Source: Pannonibacter phragmitetus DSM 14782
GTDB lineage: Bacteria; Pseudomonadota; Alphaproteobacteria; Rhizobiales; Stappiaceae
DNA: 64,000 bases
NCBI RefSeq assembly: GCF_000382365.1
Contig: NZ_KB908226.1
Span: forward strand, 62,001 to 126,000
Direction: 5' to 3'
The stretch's first letter is position 1; every line of letters begins with the position of its first letter. The notes beneath the pieces were generated by a model that ran no database searches, was not told the DNA's origin, and saw only the letters and a list, made by a program, of their open reading frames with translations. Both the position numbers and the translations under genes were made by a program. Shown here in pieces: positions 16,812 to 24,985 of this stretch.

Positions 16812-17909
16812 TTACGAAGCAGAATCTGCCACAGCCCGCTGTTTGCCCCATTCCGGCAGCAAGGGGCGCGCCGTGTTACCCTCAACAATGCGCAATCCGA
16901 TCTCCTGTCCGGGCACGGCAGAATTCTTGCGGCAAAGCTGGAGCAGGCAGCAGGCCGCATCGCGCCCAAGCTGCAGACGCGGCAGGTCCAGCGTGGTCAG
17001 CCGCGTGCGGATGGAGAAGGCATCTGACGTGCCGTTGAAGCCGATGACAGACACCTGCCCCGGCACATCGATCCCCGCCTCGAAAAGATAACGCAAGCCG
17101 CCTGCCGCCATCGCATCATTGAGGAAGTGGATCCCTTCCACATCCGGCACGCTTCCCAGCAGCTGACGGACCAGCTGATTGCCGCTTTCCACCTGCCGCG
17201 GCAAAGTGCCGCCATCCAGAACGGTCAGGCGCGCACCGGCAGCCGAGACCTCTGCAGCAAATCCCTTGAAGCGCTCACGGGCGCACAGATCGGCCTCCAG
17301 CTGCGAGCCGACATAGGCCAGGCGCCGGAGGCCTGCATCCAGAAGACGGCGTGCCGCCATGCGTCCGGCCCCGGCGTGATCAACCCCCACCGCCGCATCG
17401 AGACCGGCATTGCGCTGATCCCACATCTGCACCGCCGGCACCTGCCGCCGCTCCAGCAGCACCCGCGCCTTTTCCGTGCGCAGGATCCCGCCGGACACCA
17501 GCAAACCCGCAGGCTTCAGCGACAGCATGGTCCGCAGCAGGCTCTCTTCCAGCCCGGGATCGAAGAAGGTTTCGCCAATGAAGGTCTGCATCCCCTCCGG
17601 CCGCAGCACGCCATGGATACCGCCCAGAACCTCCGCATAGACGTGGTCACTGATGGAGGGAATGAGAACGGCCACAAGCTTGCTGGTGCGCGAACTGAGC
17701 GCGCCCGCAAGCGAGTTGGGCACATAGCCCAGTTCATCGGCCAGCTGCTTGATCCGTGCCCGCGTCTCCGCACTCAGGCGCCCGGTATCCCGGAGCGCTT
17801 TCGATACGGTCATGGGACTGACGCCAGCCCGCGCCGCCAGATCGGCAATGGTCACGGGACGCTCTTCGGGAAGAGCTTGACGCTCAAATTTGTTATCGAT
17901 ATCATCCAT
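16812..17909 (-). CDS. LacI family transcriptional regulator of the adjacent TRAP operon
   Basis: A 365-residue repressor. After a short acidic leader the DNA-binding domain starts near residue 19 (TIADLAARAGVSPMTVSKAL) and ends in the hinge ADELGYVPNSLAGALSS. A periplasmic-binding-protein-like effector domain follows. It is transcribed divergently from the TRAP genes, and a 16-base near-palindrome lies between its start codon and the dctQ gene. I infer that it represses both itself and the transporter until the transported acid or sugar acid binds. The C-terminus ends normally. Confidence 0.9.
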   Translation of the reverse strand: MDDIDNKFERQALPEERPVTIADLAARAGVSPMTVSKALRDTGRLSAETRARIKQLADELGYVPNSLAGALSSRTSKLVAVLIPSISDHVYAEVLGGIHGVLRPEGMQTFIGETFFDPGLEESLLRTMLSLKPAGLLVSGGILRTEKARVLLERRQVPAVQMWDQRNAGLDAAVGVDHAGAGRMAARRLLDAGLRRLAYVGSQLEADLCARERFKGFAAEVSAAGARLTVLDGGTLPRQVESGNQLVRQLLGSVPDVEGIHFLNDAMAAGGLRYLFEAGIDVPGQVSVIGFNGTSDAFSIRTRLTTLDLPRLQLGRDAACCLLQLCRKNSAVPGQEIGLRIVEGNTARPLLPEWGKQRAVADSAS

Positions 17910-17912
17910 GGT

Positions 17913-17928
17913 GGGTTAACGATAACCC
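17913..17928. promoter_or_regulatory. LacI-type operator (GGGTTAACGATAACCC)
   Basis: Six-base arms GGGTTA and TAACCC are exact reverse complements around ACGA. The site lies three bases upstream of the LacI start codon and 53 bp upstream of the TRAP start, where binding would block both promoters. The half-site (GTTA..TAAC) is the class bound by LacI regulators with an xMTVSx recognition helix, as this regulator has. Confidence 0.65.
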
Positions 17929-17980
17929 AAACGCACAGCCCGTGCAATTTGAAGCATTCCAACTTCTGGGAGGAGGACGG

Positions 17981-18472
17981 ATGCACAGCATAATCCGCCT
18001 CATCTGGCGCTCGATCGATCTCATCATGGCGGCGCTTCTGACCGCGATGATCGCCATCGTCTTTGCCAATGTCGTCCTGCGCTACGGTTTCTCATCCGGC
18101 ATCCGCGTCTCGGTGGAATTGTCGCGCCTCTGGTTCGTCTGGGTGGTCATGCTCGGTGCTGCCGTCACCCTGCGCCGGGGCGAGCATCTGGCGCTGGCCG
18201 AATTCGCCGAAGGTGTCTTCCCGAAGTACATCGGCATCCTGCGCCGCGCCTGCTGGCTCGTCATCCTCGGCACCGTGCTGCTTCTGTTCTGGGGCTGCAT
18301 GAAGCAGACCATGATGAACATGGCCAACATCTCGCCGCTCACGGGCCTGCCCTCCGGGCTGTTCTATCTGTCCGGTGTTGTTTCCTCGGTGCTCATGGCC
18401 GCCATCGCAGTGGTCCGCATCATCAATCCTGACAGTGTGAAGCAAGTCCTTGCGGAGGATGGCGCGGAATGA
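17981..18472 (+). CDS. TRAP transporter small permease subunit (DctQ)
   Basis: A 163-residue inner-membrane protein with four predicted TM helices. It has the DctQ block ELSRLWFVWVVMLGAAVTLRRGEHLAL (in part, SRLWFVWVVMLGAAVTLRRG). It couples with DctM and the periplasmic DctP protein for Na+-driven uptake of organic acids. The ATG at 17981 follows a strong AGGAGG site; an ATG 13 codons earlier lacks one. DctM starts inside its stop codon (ATGA overlap). Confidence 0.92.
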   Translation: MHSIIRLIWRSIDLIMAALLTAMIAIVFANVVLRYGFSSGIRVSVELSRLWFVWVVMLGAAVTLRRGEHLALAEFAEGVFPKYIGILRRACWLVILGTVLLLFWGCMKQTMMNMANISPLTGLPSGLFYLSGVVSSVLMAAIAVVRIINPDSVKQVLAEDGAE

Positions 18473-19749
18473 CCCTCGTTCTCTTTCTGGCCGTCCTGAT
18501 TGGCTCGATCCTGCTTGGCCTGCCGGTCGCATTCGCACTGCTGCTCGCCTCCATGGCGCTGATGCTGCAGATGGATCTGCTCAGCACCGACATTCTGGCG
18601 CAGAACCTCATCAACGGCGTCGACAACTTCCCGCTGCTGGCCATTCCCTTCTTCCTGGTTGCCGGCGAAGTCATGTCGCGCGGCGGGTTGTCCACGCGCA
18701 TCGTGCGCCTCGCCTCCTCGCTCGTCGGCCACCGCAAGGGCGGGCTCGGCTATGTGGCGATCATGACTTCCATCGTGCTGGCCGGCCTGTCCGGTTCGGC
18801 CGTGGCCGATGCTGCCGCACTCGTCTCGATCCTTTATCCGATGATGCGCGACGGCAACTATCCGGAAGGCCGCAGCCTTGGCCTTCTGGCTGCAGGCGGC
18901 ATCATTGCGCCGATCATCCCCCCGTCGCTGCCGCTGATCCTCATCGGCGTCTCGGGCAACATCTCCATCGCCAAGCTGTTCCTGGCCGGCATCGCCCCGG
19001 GCCTGATGATGGGCCTGACGCTGGTGCTGGTGTGGAGCTTCATGATCCGCAAGGAAAACCTGGAAGTCCTGCCCAAAGCCTCTGGCGCGGAACGCTGGAA
19101 GGCCCTGAAGGATGGCGTCTGGGCACTGCTGCTGCCCGTGATCATCATCGGCGGCATCCGCACCGGCGCCTTCACGGCCACGGAAGCGGCTGTGGTCGCG
19201 GCAGTCTATGCGATCCTTGTTTCCACGCTTGTCTACCGCGAGCTGACATTCCGTGACTTCCTGCAGGTGCTGATCAGCGCTGGCCGCTCTACCGCCATGG
19301 TGATGTTCCTCGTCGGTGCAGCCATGGTCGCCGCCTGGCTCATCACGGTTGCCCAGCTGCCGCAGCAGCTTGCAGCCCTGCTCCAGCCGCTGATCGACAG
19401 CCCGCGCCTGCTGATGCTGGTCATCATGCTGATCGTGCTGGCTGTGGGTATGGTCATGGATCTTTCACCAACAGTGCTGATCCTTGTGCCGTTGTTCATG
19501 CCCGTTATCAAAATGGCAGGGATCGACCCTGTCTATTTCGGGCTCATGTTCATCATGAACTGCTCCATCGGCCTCATCACCCCGCCGGTCGGAACAGTTC
19601 TCAACGTCATCTGCGGCGTAGGCCGTGTTCCGATGAGCCGCGCCGTTCAGGGCGTCTGGCCTTTCGTGATCGCCTACGCCCTTCTGCTCGGCCTGTTCAT
19701 CCTGGTGCCCGAGCTGATCACCGTTCCAGCCCGTTTCATGGGCGGATAA
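18469..19749 (+). CDS. TRAP transporter large permease subunit (DctM)
   Basis: A 426-residue protein with about 12 hydrophobic segments. GLSGSAVADAAALVSILYPMM and GIIAPIIPPSLPLILIGV are the two hairpin/clamshell motifs of the DctM family. LLITPPVGT-like NCSIGLITPPVGTVLNVI near the C-terminus is the matching second repeat. It forms the Na+-coupled transport channel. It overlaps DctQ by 4 bp and precedes the binding protein by 42 bp. Confidence 0.93.
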   Translation: MTLVLFLAVLIGSILLGLPVAFALLLASMALMLQMDLLSTDILAQNLINGVDNFPLLAIPFFLVAGEVMSRGGLSTRIVRLASSLVGHRKGGLGYVAIMTSIVLAGLSGSAVADAAALVSILYPMMRDGNYPEGRSLGLLAAGGIIAPIIPPSLPLILIGVSGNISIAKLFLAGIAPGLMMGLTLVLVWSFMIRKENLEVLPKASGAERWKALKDGVWALLLPVIIIGGIRTGAFTATEAAVVAAVYAILVSTLVYRELTFRDFLQVLISAGRSTAMVMFLVGAAMVAAWLITVAQLPQQLAALLQPLIDSPRLLMLVIMLIVLAVGMVMDLSPTVLILVPLFMPVIKMAGIDPVYFGLMFIMNCSIGLITPPVGTVLNVICGVGRVPMSRAVQGVWPFVIAYALLLGLFILVPELITVPARFMGG

Positions 19750-19791
19750 CCGTACCCTGGCTCAACGCCATCATTCTGGGAGGAGTACAGC

Positions 19792-20769
19792 ATGAAGAAA
19801 GTCCTGAAAGCCCTTGGCCTCGCCACTGCCCTGACCCTTGCCGCTGTCAGCGCACAGGCGCAGACCACGCTGAAGTTCGCACATGCCGCACCGGAAACGG
19901 ATCTGCAGCAGAACCTTGCCGTTTTCTTCAAGGAGCAGGTCGAGGCCCGCACCAATGGTTCGGTAACGGTCAACATCTTCCCTCAGGGCCAGCTGGGCAA
20001 TGATGCGGCCATGATCGACGGCACCCGTTCGGGCATCATCGACATCGCCATGTCGGGCCTCAACAACTTCACCGGCCTCGTCAAGGACGCCGGCGTGGTC
20101 GAGCTGCCCTTCATGTTCCCGAACCGCGAAATCGCCTACAAGGTTCTGGATGGTGAAATCGGCCAGGGCATTGCCGCCAAGTTCGAGCCGCTGGGCATGA
20201 AGGTTCTGGGTTTCCCGGAAAACGGCTACCGCAACATGACCAACAGCCGCGGCCCGATCAAGACGCCGGCTGACCTTGCGGGCCTGCGCATGCGCGTCAA
20301 CAACTCCAAGGCCCTGAACGACATGTTCACCCTGCTGAGCGCAAACCCGCAGCAGCTGCCGGTGGCCGAGCTCTACACCGCGCTGGAAACCGGCGTTGTG
20401 GACGCGCAGGACCATCCGATCGGCATCGTTCTGTCCTTCAAGTTCTACGAAGTGCAGAAGTACCTGTCGCTCACCCAGCACGCCTACTCCAACCTTGCTC
20501 TCGTCATGAACAATGACAAGTTCAAGGGCCTCACCGCTGACGAGCAGAAGGTCATCACCGAAGTGGCTGCCGAAGCCGTCGCCATGCAGCGCAAGCTGGC
20601 CCAGGAAAAGGAAGCGACCATGATCGCCGAACTGACCTCTGCCGGCATGACCGTCAACAGCGACGTCGACGCCGCCGCCTTCCAGGAAGTCGTCCGCCCG
20701 GTGTGGGACAACTTCATTGCCGAGAACGGCGACACCCTCGTCAACGCCATCGTCGCCCTGCAGAAGTAA
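19792..20769 (+). CDS. TRAP transporter substrate-binding protein (DctP)
   Basis: A 325-residue periplasmic protein. The signal peptide MKKVLKALGLATALTLAAVS ends in AQAQ near residue 23. The DctP signatures are present: FPQGQLGNDAAMIDGTRSG, LPFMFPNREIAYKVLDGEIG and the carboxylate-binding Arg region GLRMRVNNS. VAELYTALETGVVDAQDHP is the ligand-loop helix. The ligand is unknown; the family mostly binds C4-dicarboxylates, sugar acids or lactate-like acids. No catabolic genes accompany this TRAP set, unlike the tetronate one at 49-57 kb. Confidence 0.92.
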   Translation: MKKVLKALGLATALTLAAVSAQAQTTLKFAHAAPETDLQQNLAVFFKEQVEARTNGSVTVNIFPQGQLGNDAAMIDGTRSGIIDIAMSGLNNFTGLVKDAGVVELPFMFPNREIAYKVLDGEIGQGIAAKFEPLGMKVLGFPENGYRNMTNSRGPIKTPADLAGLRMRVNNSKALNDMFTLLSANPQQLPVAELYTALETGVVDAQDHPIGIVLSFKFYEVQKYLSLTQHAYSNLALVMNNDKFKGLTADEQKVITEVAAEAVAMQRKLAQEKEATMIAELTSAGMTVNSDVDAAAFQEVVRPVWDNFIAENGDTLVNAIVALQK

Positions 20770-20791
20770 TCTGCAGCGCATGAGTGTTCAG

Positions 20792-20823
20792 AAGGGCGGT
20801 CCGGCAACGGGCCGCCCTTTTGT
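20792..20823 (+). terminator. Rho-independent terminator of the TRAP operon
   Basis: Stem AAGGGCGG (20792-20799) with CCGCCCTT (20812-20819), a 12-base loop and a following TTTTGT tract, 22 bases after the dctP stop. Confidence 0.8.
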
Positions 20824-20861
20824 ATTTGGTGAGGGGAGAGGCGGGAAAAATCAATAGCTTT

Positions 20862-21009
20862 CGTCATGCCATGGCTCGACCATGGCATCCACGCCGTTCC
20901 CCACCCGCACGGCACAGCCTCGCCCCCCCCCCGTCACGCACCCCCAATCACACGCCTACACCGCTGAGGCGGCAGGGAATGGATGCCATGATCAAGTCAT
21001 GGCAGGACG
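20862..21009. repeat. REPIN-like inverted repeat doublet, copy 3 (tandem with copy 4)
   Basis: An element of about 148 bp with terminal hairpins as in copies 1 and 2. The right hairpin is ATGCCATGA + TCAAG + TCATGGCA, so it carries a compensated stem change relative to copies 1 and 2. The interior differs from copies 1 and 2 and includes a C-homopolymer. Copy 4 begins 205 bp later with nearly the same sequence. Confidence 0.75.
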
Positions 21010-21066
21010 GAGGATGGAGCGGGCGCAACACGAGAGAACAGAAAACCCATTAAAATCAATAACTTT

Positions 21067-21216
21067 CGTCATGCCATGGCTCGACCATGGCATCCACGCC
21101 GTTCCCCACCCGCACGGCACAGCCTCGCCCCCCCGCACCGTCACGCACCCCCAATCACACGCCTACACCGCTGAGGCGACAGGGGATGGACGCCATGATC
21201 AAGTCATGGCAGGACG
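21067..21216. repeat. REPIN-like inverted repeat doublet, copy 4 (tandem with copy 3)
   Basis: A near-identical copy of the preceding element. The spacer between them and the bases after copy 4 (GGATGGAGCGGGCGCAACA then AAAACCCATTAAAATCA) are also repeated. The whole 205-bp unit therefore appears to have been duplicated in tandem. This and copy 3 fill most of the 552-bp gap between the TRAP terminator and the next LacI gene; no gene is visible there. Confidence 0.75.
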
Positions 21217-21321
21217 GAGGATGGAGCGGGCGCAACAGGAAAAATCAGAAAACCCATTAAAATCAGAAACATCACTATACCATCATCACCCCATGACGGA
21301 GGATGGGGGCAACCGAATGCC

Positions 21322-22338
21322 TTAAACGCTGCTGCCGCGGATCTGCAGGACGGGGGCGATGGCGATGGTCTGGCGGGAGATGGTCTTGCCACCAAGGGCC
21401 TCGATGATGATCCCGGCGGCCCGCTCGCCGATCTGGCGCGGATGCGGGTTGATCGTGGTCAGCGAGGGCACGGAAATGCCGGCAATTTCATAGTCACCGA
21501 AGCCAGCGATGGAAATGCGCTCCGGCACCGGCACGCCCCGGCGCTGGCATTCGGTGAGAGCGCCGAAGGCCGAAAGATCGGACACGCAGATGACGGCTTC
21601 CGTGTCCGGCATTTCTTCCAGAAGGCGGCCCATGGCATTGGCCCCTTCCCGCATGGAAATAGGCGGCACACCGGCCGCAATCAGCCGGCCTGTGTCCAGT
21701 CCGTAAGCCTTCATGGCCAAGATGAACCCGTTGCGGCGGTCGGTGCCGCGTGTGTCGCGGTCCGCATCCCCGCCGATGAAGGCGATCTTGCGCAGGCCCC
21801 GCGCCACGAAATGCTCCACCATCGCGCGCACGGCAGCCTCGTTGGAAAAGCCGACCACATGGCCGATGGGCGCGCGGGGCAGATCCCAAGTCTCGATGAC
21901 GGGAATCGCAGCGTTTTCCAGCAGCTTGCGGGCACGCGGCGTATGCCTGCCGCCGGTGACGACAATTGCCTCGGGCCTGCGCTGCAGCAGCTGCTCGATC
22001 AGCTGCTCTTCGGCGTGAATATCGTAATTGGTGTAGCCCAAAAGGATCTGGAGGCCATGTTTCTTCAGCGTGTCGGACAGGCCGCCGACCGTCTCGGCAA
22101 AGTTGGCGTTGTTCAGCGAGGGAATGCTGACGGCGACGAAGCCCGTGCGCTGCGAGCGCAGGTTGGAGGCCGTGCTGTCGAAAACATACCCCAGCTCCTC
22201 GGCCGCCTGATGGATCGCCGTGCGCGTTGCCTCGGAGACCGAACTGCCGTCCTTGAAGGCCCGGCTGACGGTCATGGGTGAGACGCCCGCGACGCGGGCG
22301 ACATCAGCCATGGTGGGCGGTTTGCGGGTCTGGCGCAT
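21322..22338 (-). CDS. LacI family regulator of the gluconate/idonate genes (GntR/IdnR-like)
   Basis: A 338-residue LacI protein. The DNA-binding domain is at residues 8-60 (TMADVARVAGVSPMTVSRAF, hinge AAEELGYVFDSTASNLRS), followed by a complete effector domain. It is the last gene of the minus-strand gluconate operon. Its xMTVSR recognition helix resembles that of enterobacterial GntR (KMTVSR), and a perfect GntR-like operator stands at 24937. I infer that it represses the operon and the divergent dehydrogenase genes until gluconate or idonate is present. Confidence 0.88.
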   Translation of the reverse strand: MRQTRKPPTMADVARVAGVSPMTVSRAFKDGSSVSEATRTAIHQAAEELGYVFDSTASNLRSQRTGFVAVSIPSLNNANFAETVGGLSDTLKKHGLQILLGYTNYDIHAEEQLIEQLLQRRPEAIVVTGGRHTPRARKLLENAAIPVIETWDLPRAPIGHVVGFSNEAAVRAMVEHFVARGLRKIAFIGGDADRDTRGTDRRNGFILAMKAYGLDTGRLIAAGVPPISMREGANAMGRLLEEMPDTEAVICVSDLSAFGALTECQRRGVPVPERISIAGFGDYEIAGISVPSLTTINPHPRQIGERAAGIIIEALGGKTISRQTIAIAPVLQIRGSSV

Positions 22339-22404
22339 CGGGGGCCGTGGAGCTGGAGTTAATGTGACCTTCCGGTATTACCGCAAGGCTCTCCGGCTGG
22401 AAAC

Positions 22405-22743
22405 TCAGCCAGCCAGAACGTGGTCGTGTGCCGTGGTGATGTGGTGATGGATCCGGCCCGTGAAGAAGCGCTCCAGCACGGACTCGGTCGCAGCACGCGC
22501 CTCGGCCCGGATCGGGCTGGCAAGAGCAGCTTCAACCGTGGCGAGGTCCGGATAGCTGATGGCGAGGATCATCGGATATTCCGGAGCGCCCTCGTCGCGG
22601 CTTTCCGCGAAGGTGACACGCACGGCCAGCGCACCGGGGAAACCCTTCCACTTCGGCAGGATTTCAGACAGAACGGCCTCACGGAAAGCTGCGTCCTGGC
22701 CTTCATGAACCTTGCCCTCGAACAGGGCGTAGCGGGTGATCAT
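22405..22743 (-). CDS. Small conserved protein of the gluconate operon, possibly a dimeric alpha/beta-barrel fold
   Basis: A 112-residue cytoplasmic protein beginning MITRYALFEGKVHEGQDAAF and ending in a His-rich segment (GRIHHHITTAHDHVLAG). The pattern of a beta strand, a charged helix ending in SEILPKW, then a strand with YPMILAISYPDLATVEAAL looks like ferredoxin-like/EthD or antibiotic-monooxygenase barrels. That is a fold guess only. The ATG at 22743 overlaps the stop of the upstream dehydrogenase by 4 bp, so it is a true operon member. Gluconate operons are not known to need such a protein; I do not assign a function. Confidence 0.65.
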   Translation of the reverse strand: MITRYALFEGKVHEGQDAAFREAVLSEILPKWKGFPGALAVRVTFAESRDEGAPEYPMILAISYPDLATVEAALASPIRAEARAATESVLERFFTGRIHHHITTAHDHVLAG

Positions 22744-23627
22744 TCGAAGTTCTCCTGGTTGGGCCCCTTGAAGAACTCCATCAAGGCGGCCTGATCTTCT
22801 CCGCCAAGGCCCGCTGCGGTCAGCATGCGGTGCACCTCGGCGCAAATGGCGGTCAGCGGCATGGCGGTGTGGGTCAGGCGGGCAAGATCCTGCGCGCCGT
22901 TGAGGTCCTTCACCATGTTGTCGATGCGCCCCGTGCGGCGGTAGTCGCGCGCGGCAAAGCGGGGCATGTATTCCTGCAGGATGGCGCTATCGGCGCGCCC
23001 GCCCTTGAGCGCCTGCGGAATGCGGGTCACTTCCACACCGGCGGCTTCCGCCAGCGCGGTGGCTTCGGCGACGGCCAGGAAGCCAAGGCCGCAGAGCACC
23101 TGGTTGATCAGCTTGGTGGTCTGGCCTGCGCCCGCCGGGCCCATGTGGGTCTGGTTGCTGGCAACGCCGGAAAGCACCTGCTGCGCTTCCTTCACGTCTG
23201 CCTCTGCCCCGCCCTGCATCAGGGTAAGCTGGCCGATGGCCGCCTTCGGAATGCCGCCGGACAGCGGGCTGTCCACCCAGCGCAGGCCCTTTTCAGCCGC
23301 ATCCGCAGCAAGCTGGCGCGTGGCTTCCGGATCGATCGACGACATGTCGATGATCAGCGTGCCCGATGCCGCCCCTTCTGCAACGCCGCCAGCGCCGAAA
23401 ACGGCGGCACGGACGATGCGAGGAGCATTGAGGCTGAGGATCACGGCCTTGGCGCCAGATGCAGCTTCCGCAGCACTGGCCGCAGCCACAGCGCCCTTGG
23501 CCACGAGCACATCCACCTTGGCGGTGTCCAGATCGAACACCTTCAGCGGCGTGCCGGTTTCAACGATACGGGCGCCAATTGCACCGCCCATGGCGCCTGC
23601 GCCAATCAGCGCAACATGTCCAGTCAT
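22740..23627 (-). CDS. NAD-dependent beta-hydroxyacid dehydrogenase (HIBADH/LtnD family)
   Basis: A 295-residue protein. N-terminal VALIGAGAMGGAIGARIVE is the Rossmann motif, DSPLSGGIPKAAIGQLTLM the substrate loop, and GPAGAGQTTKLINQVLCG carries the catalytic Lys. This is the 3-hydroxyisobutyrate, tartronate-semialdehyde and L-threonate dehydrogenase family. It overlaps the gluconokinase stop by 4 bp. Its substrate within a gluconate/idonate operon is uncertain; a C4-C6 sugar acid is reasonable. It is distantly related to the LtnD-type protein at 51950. Confidence 0.82.
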   Translation of the reverse strand: MTGHVALIGAGAMGGAIGARIVETGTPLKVFDLDTAKVDVLVAKGAVAAASAAEAASGAKAVILSLNAPRIVRAAVFGAGGVAEGAASGTLIIDMSSIDPEATRQLAADAAEKGLRWVDSPLSGGIPKAAIGQLTLMQGGAEADVKEAQQVLSGVASNQTHMGPAGAGQTTKLINQVLCGLGFLAVAEATALAEAAGVEVTRIPQALKGGRADSAILQEYMPRFAARDYRRTGRIDNMVKDLNGAQDLARLTHTAMPLTAICAEVHRMLTAAGLGGEDQAALMEFFKGPNQENFE

Positions 23628-24130
23628 GCCTTGATCTCCTCCAGATTCAGCCCCTTGACGATGCCATCCACCAGCACATCGAGCGGCTGGCTGATGTCGG
23701 CGGTCAGCGCGCCTTCATCCGGCTGCGGCACTTCCAGCGCCGCGAACTGGCTGTCGAGCAGCGACAGGGGCATGTAATGCCCCGTGCGCTGCGCCATGCG
23801 CCCGGCGATGAGATCGCGCGAGCCGGCCAGATGCACGAAGGTCACCGGCCCGCCGGCCAGCGCCCGGATGCGGTCGCGGTAGACCCGCTTCAGCGCCGAG
23901 CAGCCGATGATGAGCGGTGCCTTGTCCGCAAGTTCCCGGCCCACCTGATCGAGCCAGGGCCAGCGGTCCTCGTCGGTCAGGGGAATGCCTGCGCGCATCT
24001 TCTCGACATTGGCAGCCGGATGCAGGTCGTCACCGTCCCGGTAGGCAATGCCAGTGCGGGCGCTGATGGCCTCGCCCACGCTCGACTTCCCGCAACCGGC
24101 AACGCCCATGAGAATGATGCGGGTGCTCAT
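23624..24130 (-). CDS. gntK: Gluconokinase
   Basis: A 168-residue kinase with the P-loop MGVAGCGKSSVGEAI at residues 8-22. GIPLTDEDRWPWLDQVG and CSALKRVYRDRIRA are diagnostic of bacterial gluconokinase; the latter binds substrate. FVHLAGSRDLIAGRMAQRTG followed by HYMPLSLLDSQFAALE is the lid region. It phosphorylates D-gluconate to 6-phosphogluconate in the cytoplasm. The start is the ATG at 24130, overlapping the stop of the upstream dehydrogenase; a GTG one codon earlier is possible. Product use by the gnd gene on the other arm closes the pathway. Confidence 0.93.
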   Translation of the reverse strand: MSTRIILMGVAGCGKSSVGEAISARTGIAYRDGDDLHPAANVEKMRAGIPLTDEDRWPWLDQVGRELADKAPLIIGCSALKRVYRDRIRALAGGPVTFVHLAGSRDLIAGRMAQRTGHYMPLSLLDSQFAALEVPQPDEGALTADISQPLDVLVDGIVKGLNLEEIKA

Positions 24131-24885
24131 CACAGCGAGGCCGTGATGCCGCCGTCAACGAACAGCACGTGGCCGTTGACGAAGGAGGCTGCTTCCGAGG
24201 ACAGGAACACGCAGGCGCCAACCAGTTCCTCGACCTTGCCCCAGCGGCCCGCAGGCGTGCGCTTTTCCAGCCATGCGGAGAAGGCTGGATCGGCCACGAG
24301 CGCGGCGTTGAGCGGCGTGTCGAAATAGCCCGGCGCGATGGCGTTGCAGTTGATGCCATACTTGGCCCAGTCGGTGGCCATGCCCTTGGTCAGGTTGCCG
24401 ACAGCGCCCTTGGTGGCGGTGTAGGGGGCGATGGACGGGCGGGCGAGCGCGGTCTGCACGCTGGCGATGTTGATGATCTTGCCCTTGCCGCGCTTGATCA
24501 TGTGGCGGGCAACGGCCTGACCCACATGGAAGATGCTGGCAATGTTGGTCTGCAGCAGGCGCTCGAAGGCATCCGCCGGGAAGTCTTCCAGCGGGGCGCG
24601 GTGCTGCATGCCGGCGTTGTTCACAAGAATGTCGATGGCGCCATTCTTCGCCTCGAAGGCATCGACGGCAGCGCGGACACCTTCGTGATCCGTCACGTCA
24701 AATGCGAGGGTTTCCGCACCCGGAATCTGGGCCGCAGCTTCGGCCAGACGCGCCGCATCCCGGCCATTCAGGACCACCTGCGCACCGGCCGCAGCAAGCC
24801 CCTTGGCAAGCGCAAGACCGATACCCTGCGAGGAACCGGTTACCAGTGCACGGCGTCCGGTCAGGTCAAATAGCTGAAGGCTCAC
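24130..24885 (-). CDS. idnO: Gluconate 5-dehydrogenase (short-chain dehydrogenase)
   Basis: A 251-residue SDR. TGSSQGIG at residues 16-23, NNAG at 89-92 and the Ser142/Tyr155/Lys159 triad (ASVQ, PYTATK) are all present. LFDLTGRRALVTGSSQGIG and NAIAPGYFDTPLNAAL match the 5-keto-gluconate reductases (IdnO/Gno). It interconverts gluconate and 5-ketogluconate with NAD(P)H. The start is GTG at 24885, with AAGGGGA ideally placed; a TTG 11 codons earlier lacks a site. It is the first gene of the minus-strand operon. Confidence 0.87.
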   Translation of the reverse strand: MSLQLFDLTGRRALVTGSSQGIGLALAKGLAAAGAQVVLNGRDAARLAEAAAQIPGAETLAFDVTDHEGVRAAVDAFEAKNGAIDILVNNAGMQHRAPLEDFPADAFERLLQTNIASIFHVGQAVARHMIKRGKGKIINIASVQTALARPSIAPYTATKGAVGNLTKGMATDWAKYGINCNAIAPGYFDTPLNAALVADPAFSAWLEKRTPAGRWGKVEELVGACVFLSSEAASFVNGHVLFVDGGITASL

Positions 24886-24936
24886 TCTCTTCCCCTTTGT
24901 CAGAAAACCACTCGACAAGTTCGTGTGACCCTGTTT

Positions 24937-24952
24937 ATGTTATCGATAACAT
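24937..24952. promoter_or_regulatory. GntR/IdnR-like LacI operator (perfect 16-bp palindrome)
   Basis: ATGTTATCGATAACAT is fully self-complementary. It differs at only a few positions from the known E. coli GntR operator class (ATGTTA..TAACAT). It lies between the divergent idnO (start 24885) and 2-hydroxyacid dehydrogenase (start 24986) genes, 51 and 33 bp from the starts, so one bound repressor could close both arms. Confidence 0.8.
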
Positions 24953-24985
24953 TTGATGTCAAGCACGAAGCTTACGGAGACAAGA

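Noticed and set aside
20862-21216. Possible CRISPR or tandem-repeat array
   Set aside because: There are only two units of 205 bp with internal hairpins, and the same element occurs singly at 960 and 1671. No cas genes are present.
22373-22383. CGGTATTACCG palindrome upstream of the gluconate LacI gene, considered as a FadR/GntR-family operator
   Set aside because: It is short, no FadR-type regulator is nearby, and it sits in a 66-bp gap inside an operon.
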